From the NCBI RefSeq assembly GCF_051401765.1, contig NW_027480493.1:2418001-2482000 (forward strand): a stretch of DNA of 64,000 nt, read 5' to 3'. The position numbers and the translations under genes are program-made. Source of the DNA: Calliopsis andreniformis (lineage: Eukaryota > Arthropoda > Insecta > Hymenoptera > Andrenidae). The notes under the pieces are model-generated. The model ran no database searches. It was not told the origin of the DNA and saw only the letters and a program-made list of their open reading frames with translations. This document shows positions 34,396-48,490 of the stretch, in pieces. Positions within the stretch are counted from its first letter, which is position 1; every line of letters begins with the position of its first letter.

Positions 34396-36790
34396 GGAGG
34401 ATGAGGGCTGAGGGATGAGGATTGAGGTTTCAGTATTGAATCCCGAGAATTCAGGATATTCTATTGAGTATCGAGAATTGAGGATTGATGGTTAGTATTG
34501 AGGATTGAGGATTGAGGATTGAGTGTTGAAGATTGAGGATTGATGATTGAAGATTGATGATTGGGGATTGAGGATTGAGGAATGAGTATTGAAGATTGAG
34601 GATTGGTGATTGAGGATTTAGGATTGAGGATTAGGGATTGAGGATTGAGCATTGAGGTTAGAGGACTGAGTGCTGAGGACTGAGGATTGAGGATTGAGGA
34701 TTGATAATGAGGGCTGAGGGTTGAGGATTGAGGTTTGAGGACTGAGGACTGAGGATTGAGGATTGAGAATTGAGGATTTAGGATTGAGGATTGAAGATTG
34801 AGGATTGGGTACTGAGGATTGAAGAATGAGGATTGAGGATTGAGGATTGAGGATTGAGGATTGAGGATTGAAGGTTGAGGACTGGGTATTGAGGATTGAA
34901 GACTGAGGATTGAGGATTGAGGATTGAGGATTGAAGATTGAGTATTGAGGATTGAAGATTGAGGATTGAGGATTGAGGATTGAGGATTGAGGATTGAAGA
35001 TTGAGTTTTGAGGATTGAAGATTGAGGATTGAGTATTGGGGATTGAGGATTGATGATTGAGGATTGATGATTGAGGATTGAGGATTGAAGATTGAATATT
35101 GATGATTGAATATTGAGGACTGAGGATTGAGGGTTATGTATGGAGGACGAGGACTGAGGGTTGAATATTGATGTTTGAGGTCTGATGGTTAAGGATTGAG
35201 GATTGAGAATTGAGGATTGAGGATTGAGGATTGAAGATTGAGGATTGGGTATTGAGGCTTGAAGAATGAGGATTGAGGATTGAGGTTTGAGGATTGAGGA
35301 TTGAGGATTGAGAATTGAGGATTGAGGATTGAGGATTGAGGATTGAGTATTGAAGATTGAGGATTGATGATTGAGGATTGAGGATTGAGGATTGAAGATT
35401 GAATATTGATGATTGAACATTGAGGACTGAGGATTGAGGGTTGTTTATTGAGGACGAGGACTGAAGGTTGAATATTGATGTTTGAGGTCTGAGGGTTAAG
35501 GATTGAGGATTGAGGATTGAGGATTGAGGATTGAGGGTTGAAGATTGAGTATCGAGGATTGCAGATTGAGGATTCAGGATTGAGTACTGAGGATTGCGGA
35601 TTGAGGATTGAGGATTGAAGATTGAGAATTGAAGATTGAGTATTGAGGACTGAAGATTGACGATTGAGGATTAAGGATTGAGGATTGAGGTTTGAGGACT
35701 GAAGATTCAGTATTGAGGATTGAAGGTTGAGGGTTGTGGATTGAGGATCTAGGATTGGAGATTGATTATTGAGGATTGAAGATTGAGAATTCAGGGTTGA
35801 CGATTGAGAATTGAGAATTGAGGATGAGGACTGAGGGTTGAGGATTGAGGTTTGAGAAATGAGGATTGAGGATTGAGGATTGAGGATTGAGGATTGAGGA
35901 TTGAGGATTGAGGATTCAGTATTGACGATTGAGTATTGATCACTGAGGATTGAGGATTGAGTATTGAGGATTGAAGATTGAATATAGAGGATTGAAGATT
36001 CAGGATTGAGGATTGAGTATTGAGGATGGAGGGTGAGGGCTGAGGGCTGAGGATTGAGGTTTGGGTATTGAATCCTGAGAATTCAGGATATTCTATTGAG
36101 TATTGAGTACTGTGCATTGATGGTTCAGTATTGAGGATTGAGGATTGGGTATTGAGGATTGAAGAATGAGAGTTGAGGATTGAGGATTGAGGACTGAGGA
36201 TTGAGGATTGAAGATTCAGGTTTGGGTACTGAGGATTGAAGAATGAGGATTGAGCATTGAGGATTGAGGATTGAGTATTGAAGATTGAGTATTGAGGATT
36301 GAAGATTGACGATTGAGGATTGGGGATTGAGGATTGAGGATTGAACGTTGAGGACTGAGTGTTGAGGGTTGAGTGATGAGAATTGATGTTTGTGGATAGA
36401 GGTTCGAAGATTGCAGTTTGAGTATTGAGTATTGAAAGCTGTGAATTGAGGATATTCTATTGAGGATTGAGGATTGACAATTGATTGTTGAGGACTGAGG
36501 GCCGAAGATTGAGGACTCAGGATTGAGGATTCAGAATTGAGGTTTGAAGACTGAGGATTGTGGATTGAGGATTGAGGATTGAAGATTCAGTATTGAGGAT
36601 TGAAGATTGGGAATTGAGGATTGAGGATTGAACATTGAGGACTGAGTGTTGAGTGTTGAGTGATGAGAATTGATGTTTGTGGATAGAGGTTTGAAGATTG
36701 CAGATTGAGTATTGAGTATTGAAAACTTTGAATTGAGAATATTCTATTGAGGTTTGAGGATTGACAACAGATTGTTGAGGACTGAGGTCT
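34396..36790 (+). repeat. Block X, left part, copy 2
   Basis: This equals 1-2395 at offset 34395. Landmarks: A at 34447 and 36079, EcoRI at 35787, D at 35145 and 35452, single C at 35746, B at 36476 (CAATTG form) and 36763. The two copies differ by only a handful of base changes, far fewer than neighbouring heptamers differ from one another. Confidence 0.9.
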
Positions 36791-36888
36791 GAAGATTGAG
36801 GATTCAGGATTTTGGATCCAGAATTGAGGTTTGAGGACTAAGGATTGAGGATTGAAGATTGGGTATTGAGGATTGAGGATTGAGGATT
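36791..36888 (+). repeat. 98-bp segment present only in X copy 2
   Basis: This is 14 heptamer lengths that are missing at about 2395 in copy 1. It includes the unusual TTTTGGATCCAGAATTG stretch (a BamHI site near 36812) also found near 20963 and 30461. Related copies elsewhere have it, so a deletion in copy 1 is the simpler reading. Confidence 0.8.
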
Positions 36889-38287
36889 GAAGATTGAGGA
36901 TTGAGGATTGAGGATGGGGGCTGACGGTTCAGGAATGAGGTTTGAGGACTGAGGACTGAGGATAGAGCATTGAGAAATGAGGATTGAGGATTGAGGATTG
37001 AACATTGAGTATTGGGTATTGAGGATCGAAGAATGAGGATTGAGGATTGAGGTTTGAGGATTGAGGATTGAAGATTGAGTATTGAGGATTCAAGACTGAC
37101 GATTGAGGGTTGAGGATTGAGGACTGAGGATTGAGGATTGAGGATTGAAGATTGAGGATTGGGTATTGAGGATTGAAGAATGAGGATTGAGGATTGAGGA
37201 TAGAGGATTGAGTGTTGAGGATTGAAGATTGAGTATTGAGGATAGAAGACTGACGATTGAGGATTGAGGATTGAGTGTTGAAGATTGAGGATTGATGATT
37301 GAGGAATGAGGATTGAGGATTGAGGATTGAGGATTGAGTATTGAAGATTGAGGATTGATGATTGAGGACTGAGGATTGAGTGTTGAGTGATGAGAATTGA
37401 TGTTTGTGGATAGAGGTTTGAAGATTGCAGATTGAGTATTGACTATTGAAAACCTTGAATTGAGGATATTCTATTGAGGATTGAGGATTGACAACAGATT
37501 GTTGTGGACTGAGGTCTGAAGATTGAGGATTCAGGATTGAGGATTCAGAATTGAGGTTTGAGGACTAAGGATTGAGGATTGAAGATTGAGTATTGAGGAT
37601 TGGGGATTGAGGATTGAAGATTGAGGATTGAGGATTGAGGATGGGGGCTGACGGTTGAGGATTGAGGTTTGAGGACTGAGGACTGAGGATAGAGCATTGA
37701 GACATGAGGATTGAGGATTGATGATTGAAGATTGAGTATTGGGTATTGAGGATTGAAGAATGAGGATTGAGGATTGAGGTTTGAGGATTGAGGATTGAAG
37801 ATTGAGTATTGAGGATTGAAGACTGACGATTGAGGATTGAGGATTGAGGATTGATCATTGGGGACTGAGGATTGAGGACTGAGGATTGAGGATTGAGAAT
37901 TGAGAACTGATAATGAGGACTGAGGGTTGAGGATTGAGGATAGAGGATTGAGGATTGAGGATTGAGTATTGAAGATTGAGGATTGATGACTGAGTATTGA
38001 GGATTGAGGATTGAGTATTGAGTATTGAAGATTGAGGATTGATGATTGAGGATTGAGTATTGAGGATTGAGGATTGAGGATTGAGGATTGAGGATTGAGG
38101 ATTGAAGATTGAGGATTGGGGTCTGAGGAGTGACGATTGAGGATTGAAGATTGAGGATTGAGTGTTGAGGATTGTAGAATGAGGATAGAGGATTGAGTAT
38201 TGAAGATTAAGGATTGATGATTGAGGAATGAGGATTGAGGGTTGAGGATTGAGGATTGAGTATTGAAGATTGAGTATTGATGACTGA
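36889..38287 (+). repeat. Block X, right part, copy 2, with deletion join to U3
   Basis: This matches 2396-3745 at offset 34493, with B at 37490. At about 38239 it leaves the copy-1 order. After a short run resembling 3890-3915 it joins the U sequence at 38288, which corresponds to 5312. A net 1517 bp of copy 1 is absent. The join lies in GAGGATTGAGTATTGAAG-type repeats, which are common in the array. Confidence 0.8.
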
Positions 38288-41200
38288 GGGTTGAGGATTG
38301 AGGTTTGAGGACTGAGGTCTGAGGATTGAGGATTGAGAATTGAGAATTGAGGATTGAGAATCGAAGATTGAGGATTGGGTATTGAGGATTGGAGAATGAG
38401 AATTGAGGATTGAGGATTGAGGATTGAGTGTTGAGGTTTGAAGATTGAGTATTGAGGGTTGAAGACTGACGATTGAGGATTGAGGATTGAGGATTGAGGA
38501 TTGAGGATTGAGGATTGAAGATTGAGTATTGAGGATTCAAGATTGAGGATTGAGGATTGAGGATTGGGGATTGAGGATTGAGGATTGAGGATTGAGGATT
38601 GAAGACTGAGGATTGAGGATTGAGGATGAGGGCTGAGGGATGAGGATTGAGGTTTGAGGATTGAAGATTGAGGATTGGGTATTGGGGATTGAAGAATGAG
38701 GATTGAGTATTGTGGATTGAGGATTGAGGATTGAAGAGTGAGTATTGAGGATTGAAGGCTGACGAATGAGGACTGAGGACTGAGGATTGAGGATTGAGGT
38801 TTGAGGATTGAAGATTGGGGATTGAGTATTGAGGATTGAAGATTGAGGATTGAGGACTGAGGATTGAGGATTGAGGATTGAGGATTGAAGATTGAGGATT
38901 GAGTATTGAGGATTGAAGATTGAGGGTTGAGGATTGAGGTTTGAGGGCTGAGGACTGAGGATTGAGGATTGAGAATTGAGAACTGATAATGAGGACTGAG
39001 GGTTGAGGATTGAGGATAGAGGATTGAGGATTGAGTATTGAGTATTGAAGATTGAGGATTGATGACTGAGTATTGAGGATTGAGGATTGATGACTGAGTA
39101 TTGAGGATTGAGGATTGAAAATTAATTATTAAGGATTGAAGATTGAGGATTGGGGATTGAGGATTGAGGATTGAGGAATGAAAATTGAGGGTTGAGGGTT
39201 GAGGATTGAGGTTTGAAGAATGAGTATTGACGATTGAAGATTTAGGATTGAGGATTGAGTATTAAGGACTGAATATTGACGATTGAGGATTGAGTATTGA
39301 GGATTGAAGATTGAGTATTGAGGATTTAAGATTGAGGATTGAGGATTGATCATTGAGGACTGAGGATTGAGGACTGAGGATTGAGGATTGAGAATTGAGA
39401 ACTGATAATGAGGACTGAGGGTTGAGGATTGAGGATAGAGGATTGAGGATTGAGGATTGAGTATTGAAGATTGAGGATTGATGACTGTGTATTGAGGATT
39501 GAGGATTGAAAATTAATTATTAAGGATTGAAGATTGAGGATTGAGGATTGAGGATTGAGAATTGAGAATTGTGGATGAGGACTGAGGGTTGTGGATTGAG
39601 GTTTGAGGAATGAGGATTGAGGATTGAGGATTGAGGATTGAGGATTGAGGATTGAGGATTGAGGATTGAGTATTGAAGATTGAGTATTGATGACTGAGGA
39701 TTGAGGATTGAGGATTGAGGATTGAGGATTGAGGATTGAAAATTGAATATCGGGGACTCAAGATTGAGGATTGAGGATTGAGGATTGAGGACGGAGGATG
39801 AGGGCTGAGGGTTGAGGATTGAGGTTTGAGTATTGAATCCTGAGAATTCAAGATATTCTATTGAGTGTTGAGAACTGAGGATTGATGGTTGAGTATTGAG
39901 GATTGAAGATTGAGGATTGAGGAATGAGTATTGAAGGTTGAGGATTGATGATTGTGGATTGAGGATTGGGGATTGAGGATTGAGTATTGAGTATTGAAGA
40001 TTGAGGATTGATGATTGAGGATTGAGGATTGAGGATTGAGGATTGAGGATTGAGGACTGAGGATTGAGGATTGAAGATTGAGGATTGGGGATTGAGGAGT
40101 GACGATTGAGGATTGAGGATTGAGGATTGAGAGTTGAGGATTGAGGATTGAAGATTCAGTATTGAGGATTGAAGATTGGGAATTGAGGATTGAGGATTGA
40201 ACATTGAGGACTGAGTGTTGAGTGTTGAGTGATGAGAATTGATTTTTGTGGATAGAGGTTTGAAGATTGCAGATTGAGTATTGAGTATTGAAAACTTTGA
40301 ATTGAGGATATTCTATTGAGGATTGAGGACTGACAACAGATTGTTGAGGACTGAGGTCTGAAGATTGAGGATTCAGGATTGAGTATTCAGAGTTGAGGTT
40401 TGAGGACTAAGGATTGAGGATTGAAGATTGAGGATTCAGGATTGAGTATTCAGAGTTGAGGTTTGAGGACTGAGGATTGAGGATTGAAGGTTGAGTATTG
40501 AGGATTGAGTATTGAGGATTGAAGGTCGAGGATTGAGGATTGAGGATGGGGGCTGACGGTTGAGGATTGAGGTTCGTGGACTGAGGACTGAGGATAGAGC
40601 ATTGAGAAATGAGGATTGAGGATTGAGGATTGAAGATTGAGTATTGGGTATTGAGGATTGAAGAATGAGGATTGAGGATTGAGGTTTGAGGATTGAGGAT
40701 TGAAGATTGAGCTTTGAGGATTGAAGAGTGTCGATTGAGGATTGAGGATTGAGGACTGAGGATTGACGCTTGAGGATTGAGGGTTGAGGATGTAGGATTG
40801 AAGAGAGAGGACTGAGTGTTGAGGATTGAGTGTTGAGAATTGATGCTTGAGGTTTGAGATTTGATTATTGAATATTCTGGATTGAGTATTGAACCATAAG
40901 AATTCAGGATGTTCTATTGAGTATTGAGAATTGAGGATTGATGGTTGAGTAGTGAGGATTGATGGTTGAGGGTTGAGTGTTGAATATTGAGGATTGAGGG
41001 TTGAGGATTGAGGATTGATGATTGAGGATTGAAGATTGATTATTGATGATTGAAGATTGAGGACTGAGGATTGAGGGTTGAGGATTGAGGACGAGGTCTG
41101 ACGGTTGAGGATTGAGGTTTGAGGATTGAGGATTGAGGATTGAGGATTGAGGCTTGAGGATTGAGGATTGAGCATTGAGGATTGAAGATTGAGGATTGGG

Positions 41201-41736
41201 TATTGAGGTTTGAAGAATGAGGATTGAGGATTGAGGATTGAGGATTGAGGATTGAGGATCTAGGATTGGAGATTGATTATTGAGGATTGAAGATTGGGGA
41301 TTGAGGATTGAGGATTGAGGATCTAGGACTGGAGATTGATTATTGAGGATGAAGATTGAGAATTGGGTATTGGGGTTTGAAGGATGAGGATTGAGGATTG
41401 AGGATTGAGGATTGAGGATTGAGGATCTAGGATCGGAGATTGAATATTGAGGATTGAAGATTGGGGATTGAGGATTGAGGATTGAGTATCTAGGATTGGA
41501 GATTGATTATTGAGGATGAAGGTTGAGAATTGAGGATTGAGGATTGAGAATTGAGAATTGAGGATGAGGACTAAGGGTTGAGGATTGAGGGTTGTGAAAT
41601 GAGGATTGGGGATTGAGGATTGAGGATTGAGGATTGAGGATTGAGGATTGAGGATTGAGTATTGAAGATTGAGTATTGATGACTGAGGATTGAGGATTGA
41701 GGATTGAGGTTTGAGGATTGAGGATTGAAGATTGAG
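38288..41736 (+). repeat. 3.5-kb higher-order unit U3
   Basis: This aligns with 5312-8760 at offset 32976 and lacks only the first 60 bp or so of the unit. F at 39118 and 39509, G at 39748, A at 39844, B at 40332, E at 40870, EcoRI variant at 40900, C cluster at 41257, 41320, 41424 and 41487. The order and spacing are those of U1. Confidence 0.92.
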
Positions 41737-44700
41737 TATTGAGGATTGAAGATTGAGGATTGAGAATTGACGATTCAGTATTGAGGATGAGGGCTGAGGG
41801 TTGAGGATTGAGGTTTGAGGACTGAGGTCTGAGGATTGAGGATTGAGAATTGAGAATTGAGGATTCAAGATTGAGGATTGAGGATTGAGGATTGGGGATT
41901 GAGGATTGAGGATTGAGGATTGAGGATTGAAGACTGAGGATTGAGGATTGAGGTTGAGGGCTGAGGGATGAGGATTGAGGTTTGAGGATTGTAGATTGAG
42001 GATTGGGTATTGGGGATTGAAGAATGAGGATTGAGTATTGTGGATTGAGGATTGAGGATTGAAGAGTGAGTATTGAGGATTGAAGGCTGACGAATGAGGA
42101 CTGAGGACTGAGGATTGAGGATTGAGGTTTGAGGATTGAAGATTGGGGATTGAGTATTGAGGATTGAAGATTGAGGATTGAGGACTGAGGATTGAGGATT
42201 GAGGATTCAGGATTGAAGATTGAGGATTGAGTATTGAGGATTGAAGATTGAGGGTTGAGGATTGAGGTTTGAGGGCTGAGGACTGAGGATTGAGGATTGA
42301 GAATTGAGAACTGATAATGAGGACTGAGGGTTGAGGATTGAGGATAGAGGATTGAGGATTGAGGATTGAGTATTGAAGATTGAGGATTGATGACTGAGTA
42401 TTGAGGATTGAGGATTGATGACTGAGTATTGAGGATTGAGGATTGAAAATTAATTATTAAGGATTGAAGATTGAGGATTGGGGATTGAGGATTGAGGATT
42501 GAGGAATGAAAATTGAGGGTTGAGGGTTGAGGATTGAGGTTTGAAGAATGAGTATTGACGATTGAAGATTTAGGATTGAGGATTGAGTATTAAGGACTGA
42601 ATATTGACGATTGAGGATTGAGTATTGAGGATTGAAGATTGAGTATTGAGGATTTAAGATTGAGGATTGAGGATTGATCACTGAGGACTGAGGATTCAGG
42701 ACTGAGGATTGAGGATTGAGAATTGAGAACTGATAATGAGGACTGAGGGTTGAGGATTGAGGATAGAGGATTGAGGATTGAGGATTGAGTATTGAAGAAT
42801 GAGGATTGATGACTGTGTATTGAGGATTGAGGATTGAAAATTAATTATTAAGGATTGAAGATTGAGGATTGAGGATTGAGGATTGAGAATTGAGAATTGT
42901 GGATGAGGACTGAGGGTTGTGGATTGAGGTTTGAGGAATGAGGATTGAGGATTGAGGATTGAGGATTGAGGATTGAGGATTGAGGATTGAGTATTGAAGA
43001 TTGAGTATTGATGACTGAGGATTGAGGATTGAGGATTGAGGATTGAGGATTGAGGATTGAAAATTGAATATCGGGGACTCAAGATTGAGGATTGAGGATT
43101 GAGGATTGAGAACGGAGGATGAGGGCTGAGGGTTGAGGATTGAGGTTTGAGTATTGAATCCTGAGAATTCAAGATATTCTATTGAGTGTTGAGAACTGAG
43201 GATTGATGGTTGAGTATTGAGGATTGAAGATTGAGGATTGAGGAATGAGTATTGAAGGTTGAGGATTGATGATTGTGGATTGAGGATTGGGGATTGAGGA
43301 TTGAGTATTGAGTATTGAAGATTGAGGATTGATGATTGAGGATTGAGGATTGAGGATTGAGGATTGAGGATTGAGGACTGAGGATTGAGGATTGAAGATT
43401 GAGGATTGGGGATTGAGGAGTGACGATTGAGGATTGAGGATTGAGGATTGAGAGTTGAGGATTGAGGATTGAAGATTCAGTATTGAGGATTGAAGATTGG
43501 GAATTGAGGACTGAGGATTGAACATTGAGGACTGAGTGTTGAGTGTTGAGTGATGAGAATTGATTTTTGTGGATAGAGGTTTGAAGATTGCAGATTGAGT
43601 ATTGAGTATTGAAAACTTTGAATTGAGGATATTCTATTGAGGATTGAGGACTGACAACAGATTGTTGAGGACTGAGGTCTGAAGATTGAGGATTCAGGAT
43701 TGAGTATTCAGAGTTGAGGTTTGAGGACTAAGGATTGAGGATTGAAGATTGAGGATTCAGGATTGAGTATTCAGAGTTGAGGTTTGAGGACTGAGGATTG
43801 AGGATTGAAGGTTGAGTATTGAGGATTGAGTATTGAGGATTGAAGGTCGAGGATTGAGGATTGAGGATGGGGGCTGACGGTTGAGGATTGAGGTTCGTGG
43901 ACTGAGGACTGAGGATAGAGCATTGAGAAATGAGGATTGAGGATTGAGGATTGAAGATTGAGTATTGGGTATTGAGGATTGAAGAATGAGGATTGAGGAT
44001 TGAGGTTTGAGGATTGAGGATTGAAGATTGAGCTTTGAGGATTGAAGAGTGTCGATTGAGGATTGAGGATTGAGGACTGAGGATTGACGCTTGAGGATTG
44101 AGGGTTGAGGATGTAGGATTGAAGAGAGAGGACTGAGTGTTGAGGATTGAGTGTTGAGAATTGATGCTTGAGGTTTGAGATTTGATTATTGAATATTCTG
44201 GATTGAGTATTGAACCATAAGAATTCAGGATGTTCTATTGAGTATTGAGAATTGAGGATTGATGGTTGAGTAGTGAGGATTGATGGTTGAGGGTTGAGTG
44301 TTGAATATTGAGGATTGAGGGTTGAGGATTGAGGATTGATGATTGAGGATTGAAGATTGATTATTGATGATTGAAGATTGAGGACTGAGGATTGAGGGTT
44401 GAGGATTCAGGACGAGGTCTGACGGTTGAGGATTGAGGTTTGAGGATTGAGGATTGAGGATTGAGGATTGAGGCTTGAGGATTGAGGATTGAGGATTGAG
44501 GATTGAGGATTGAGGATTGAGGATCTAGGATTGGAGATTGATTATTGAGGATTGAAGATTGGGGATTGAGGATTGAGGATTGAGGATCTAGGACTGGAGA
44601 TTGATTATTGAGGATGAAGATTGAGAATTGGGTATTGGGGTTTGAAGGATGAGGATTGAGGATTGAGGATTGAGGATTGAGGATTGAGGATCTAGGATCG

Positions 44701-45001
44701 GAGATTGAATATTGAGGATTGAAGATTGGGGATTGAGGATTGAGGATTGAGTATCTAGGATTGGAGATTGATTATTGAGGATGAAGGTTGAGAATTGAGG
44801 ATTGAGGATTGAGAATTGAGAATTGAGGATGAGGACTAAGGGTTGAGGATTGAGGGTTGTGAAATGAGGATTGGGGATTGAGGATTGAGGATTGAGGATT
44901 GAGGATTGAGGATTGAGGATTGAGTATTGAAGATTGAGTATTGATGACTGAGGATTGAGGATTGAGGATTGAGGTTTGAGGATTGAGGATTGAAGATTGA
45001 A
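41737..45001 (+). repeat. 3.5-kb higher-order unit U4, shortened
   Basis: This is a tandem copy after U3. Compared with U2 it is shorter by 196 bp (28 heptamers) near 41865, by 7 bp near 42970, and by 56 bp (8 heptamers) near 44480-44520, giving offsets 32976, 32780, 32773 and 32717 in turn. F at 42446 and 42837, G at 43069, A at 43165, B at 43653, E at 44191, EcoRI variant at 44221, C cluster at 44522, 44585, 44689 and 44752. Confidence 0.9.
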
Positions 45002-45935
45002 TGTTGAGGATTGAATATTCAGGATTGAGGATTGGCGATTGAGGATGGAGGATGAGGGCTGAGGGTTGAGGATTGAGGTTTCAGTATTGAATCCTGAGAA
45101 TTCAGGATATTCTATTCAGTATCGAGAATTGAGGATTGATGGTTAGTATTGAGGATTGAGGATTGAGGATTGAGTGTTGAAGATTGAGGATTGATGATTG
45201 AAGATTGATGATTGGGGATTGAGGATTGAAGAATGAGGATTGAGGATTGAGGATGAGGGCTGAGGATTGAGGATTGAAGATTGATGATTGAGGATTGGGT
45301 ATTGAGGATTGAAGAATGAGGATTGAGGATTGAGGATTGAGGATTGATTGTTGAGGATTGAAGAGTGAGTATTGAGGATAGAAGACTGACGATTGAGGAT
45401 TGAGGATTGAGTATTGAAGATTAAGGATTAATGATTGAGGAATGAGGATTGAGGATTGAGGATTGAGGATTGAGTGTTGAAGATTGAGGATTGATGATTG
45501 AGGACTGAGGCTTGAGGATTGGGGATTGAGGATTGAGGATTGAGGTTTGAGGACTGAGGGCTGAGGATTGTGGATTGAGGATTGAGGATTGAAGATTCAG
45601 TATTGAGGATTGAAGATTGGGAATTGAGGATTGAGGATTGAACATTGAGGACTGAGTGTTGAGTGTTGAGTGATGAGAATTGATGTTTGTGGATAGAGGT
45701 TTGAAGATTGCAGATTGAGTATTGAGTATTGAAAACTTTGAATTGAGGATATTCTATTGAGGATTGAGGATTGACAACAGATTGTTGAGGACTGAGGGCC
45801 GAAGATTGAGGATTCAGGATTGAGGATTCAGAATTGAGGTTTCAGGACTGAGGATTGAGGATTGAAGATTGAGTACTGAGGATTGAAGATTGAGGATTGA
45901 GAATTGAGGATTCAGTATTGAGGATGAGGGCTGAG
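45002..45935 (+). repeat. Block T, copy 2
   Basis: This matches 12285-13218 at offset 32717. Landmark A is at 45098 and landmark B at 45773. Only isolated base changes are visible; for example the unit at 45364 reads GAAGAGTGAG where copy 1 has GAAGATTGAG. Confidence 0.88.
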
Positions 45936-48490
45936 GGTTGAGGATTGAGGTTTGAGGACTGAGGACTGAGGATTGAGGATTGAGAATTGAGGATTGAGGA
46001 TTGAGGATTGAAGATTGAGGATTGGGTATTGAGGATTGGAGAATGAGAATTGAGGATTGAGGATTGAGGATTGTGTGTTGAGGTTTGAAGATTGAGTATT
46101 GAGGGTTGAAGACTGACGATTGAGGATTGAGGATTGATGATTGAGGATTGAGGATTGAGGATTGAAGATTGTGTATTGAGGATTCAGGATTGAGGATTGA
46201 GGATTGAGGATTGGGGATTGAGGATTGAGGATTGAGGATTGAGGATTGAAGACTGAGGATTGAGGATTGAGGATGAGGGCTGAGGGTTGAGGATTGAGGT
46301 TTGAGTATTGAAGATTGAGGATTGGGTATTGGGGATTGAAGAATGAGGATTGAGTATTGTGGATTGAGGATTGAGGATTGAATAGTGAGTATTGAGGATT
46401 GAAGATTGAGGATTGAGGATTGAGGATTGGGGATTGACGATGAGTGCTGAGGGTTGAGGATTGAGGTTTGAGGACTGAGGACTGAGGATTGAGGATTGAG
46501 AATTGAGGATTGAGGATTGAGGATTGAAGATTGAGGATTGGGTATTGACGATTGAAGAATGAGGATTGAGGATTGCGGATTGAGGATTGAGGAATGAAAA
46601 TTGAGGGTTGAGGGTTGAGGATTGAGGATTGAAGAATGAGTATTGACGATTGAAGATTGAGGATTGAGGATTGAGTATTGAGGACTGAAGATTGACGATT
46701 GAGGATTGGGTATTGAGGATTGAAGACTGACGATTGAGGATTGAGGATTGAGGACTGAGGATTGAGGATTGAAGATTGATGATTGAGGATTGGGTATTGA
46801 GGATTGAAGAATGAGGATTGAGGATTGAGGATTGAGGATTGAGTGTTGAGGGTTGAAGATTGAGTATTGAGGGTTGAAGACTGACGATTGAGGATTTAGG
46901 ATTGATGATTGAGGATTGAAGATTGAGTATTGAGGATTCAAGATTGAGGGTTGAGGATTGAGGATTGGGGATTGAGGATTGAGGATTGAGGATTGAGGAT
47001 TGAAGACTGAGGATTGAGGATTGAGGATGAGGGCTGAGGGTTGAGGATTGAGGTTTGAGGATTGAAGATTGAGGATTGGGTATGGGGGATTGAAGAATGA
47101 GGATTGAGTATTGTGGATTGAGGATTGAGGATTGAAGAGTGAGTATTGAGGATTGAAGATTGAGGATTGAGGATTGAGGATTGGGGATTGACGATGAGTG
47201 CTGAGAGTTGAGGATTGAGGTTTGAGGACTGAGGACTGAGGATTGAGGATTGAGAATTGAGGATTGAGGATTGAGGATTGAAGATTGAGGATTGGGTATT
47301 GAGGATTGAAGAATGAGGATTGAGGATTGCGGATTGAGGATTGAGGAATGAAAATTGAGGGTTGAGGGTTGAGGATTGAGGATTGAAGAATGAGTATTGA
47401 CGATTGAAGATTGAGGATTGAGGATTGAGTATTGAGGACTGAAGATTGACGATTGAGGATTGAGTATTGAGGATTGAAGATTGAGTATTGAGGATTGAAG
47501 ATTGAGGATTGAGGATTGATCATTGAGGACTGAGGATTGAGGACTGAGGATTGAGGATTGAGAATTGAGAACTGATAGTAAGGACTGAGGGTTGAGGATT
47601 GAGGATAGAGGATTGAGGATTGAGGATTGAGTATTGAAGATTGAGGATTGATGACTGAGTATTGAGGATTGAGGATTGAAAATTGATTATTAAGGATTGA
47701 AGATTGAGGATTGAGGATTGAGGATTGAGAATTGAGAATTGAGGATGAGGACTGAGGGTTGTGGATTGAGGTTTGAGGAATGATGATTGAGGATTGAGGA
47801 TTGAGGATTGAGGATTGAGGATTGAGGATTGAGGATTGAGGATTGAAGATTGAGTATTGATGACTGAGGATTGAGGATTGAGGATTGAGGATTGAGGATT
47901 GAGGATTGAGGATTGAGGATTGAAGATTGAGTATTGATGACTGAGGATTGAGGATTGAGGATTGAGGATTGAGGATTGAGGATTGAAAACTGAGTATCGG
48001 GGACTCAAGATTGAGGATTGAGGATTGAGGATTGAGGACGGAGGATGAGGGCTGAGGGTTGAGGATTGAGGTTTGAGTATTGAATCCTGAGAATTCAGGA
48101 TATTCTATTGAGTGTTGAGAACTGAGGATTGATGGTTGAGTATTGAGGATTGAAGATTGAGGATTGAGGAATGAGTATTGAAGGTTGAGGATTGATGGTT
48201 GTGGATCGAGGATTGGGGATTGAGGATTGAGTATTGAGTATTGAAGATTGAGGATTGATGATTGAGGATTGAGGATTCAGGATTGAGGATTGAGGATTGA
48301 GGATTAAGTATTGAGGATTGAAGATTGAGGATTGGGGATTGAGGAGTGACGATTGAGGATTGAGGATTGAGGATTGAGAGTTGAGGATTGATGATTCAAG
48401 ATTGAGTATTCAGGATTGTAGAATGAGGATTGAGGATTGAGGATTGAGGATTGAGGATTGATGATTGAAGATTTAGTATTGAGGATTGAA
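45936..48490 (+). repeat. Higher-order unit V3 (single copy in the second pass)
   Basis: This matches V1 at offset 32717, with G at 47995 and A at 48091. Over the 569-codon open stretch 45814-47523 the translation differs from the V1 counterpart at only two residues. There is no second tandem unit. On the right, 196 bp (28 heptamers) are missing compared with the V2 flank: the two occurrences of GATTTAGTATTGAGG are 21 bp apart here (48470, 48491) and 217 bp apart at 18455 and 18672. Confidence 0.9.
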
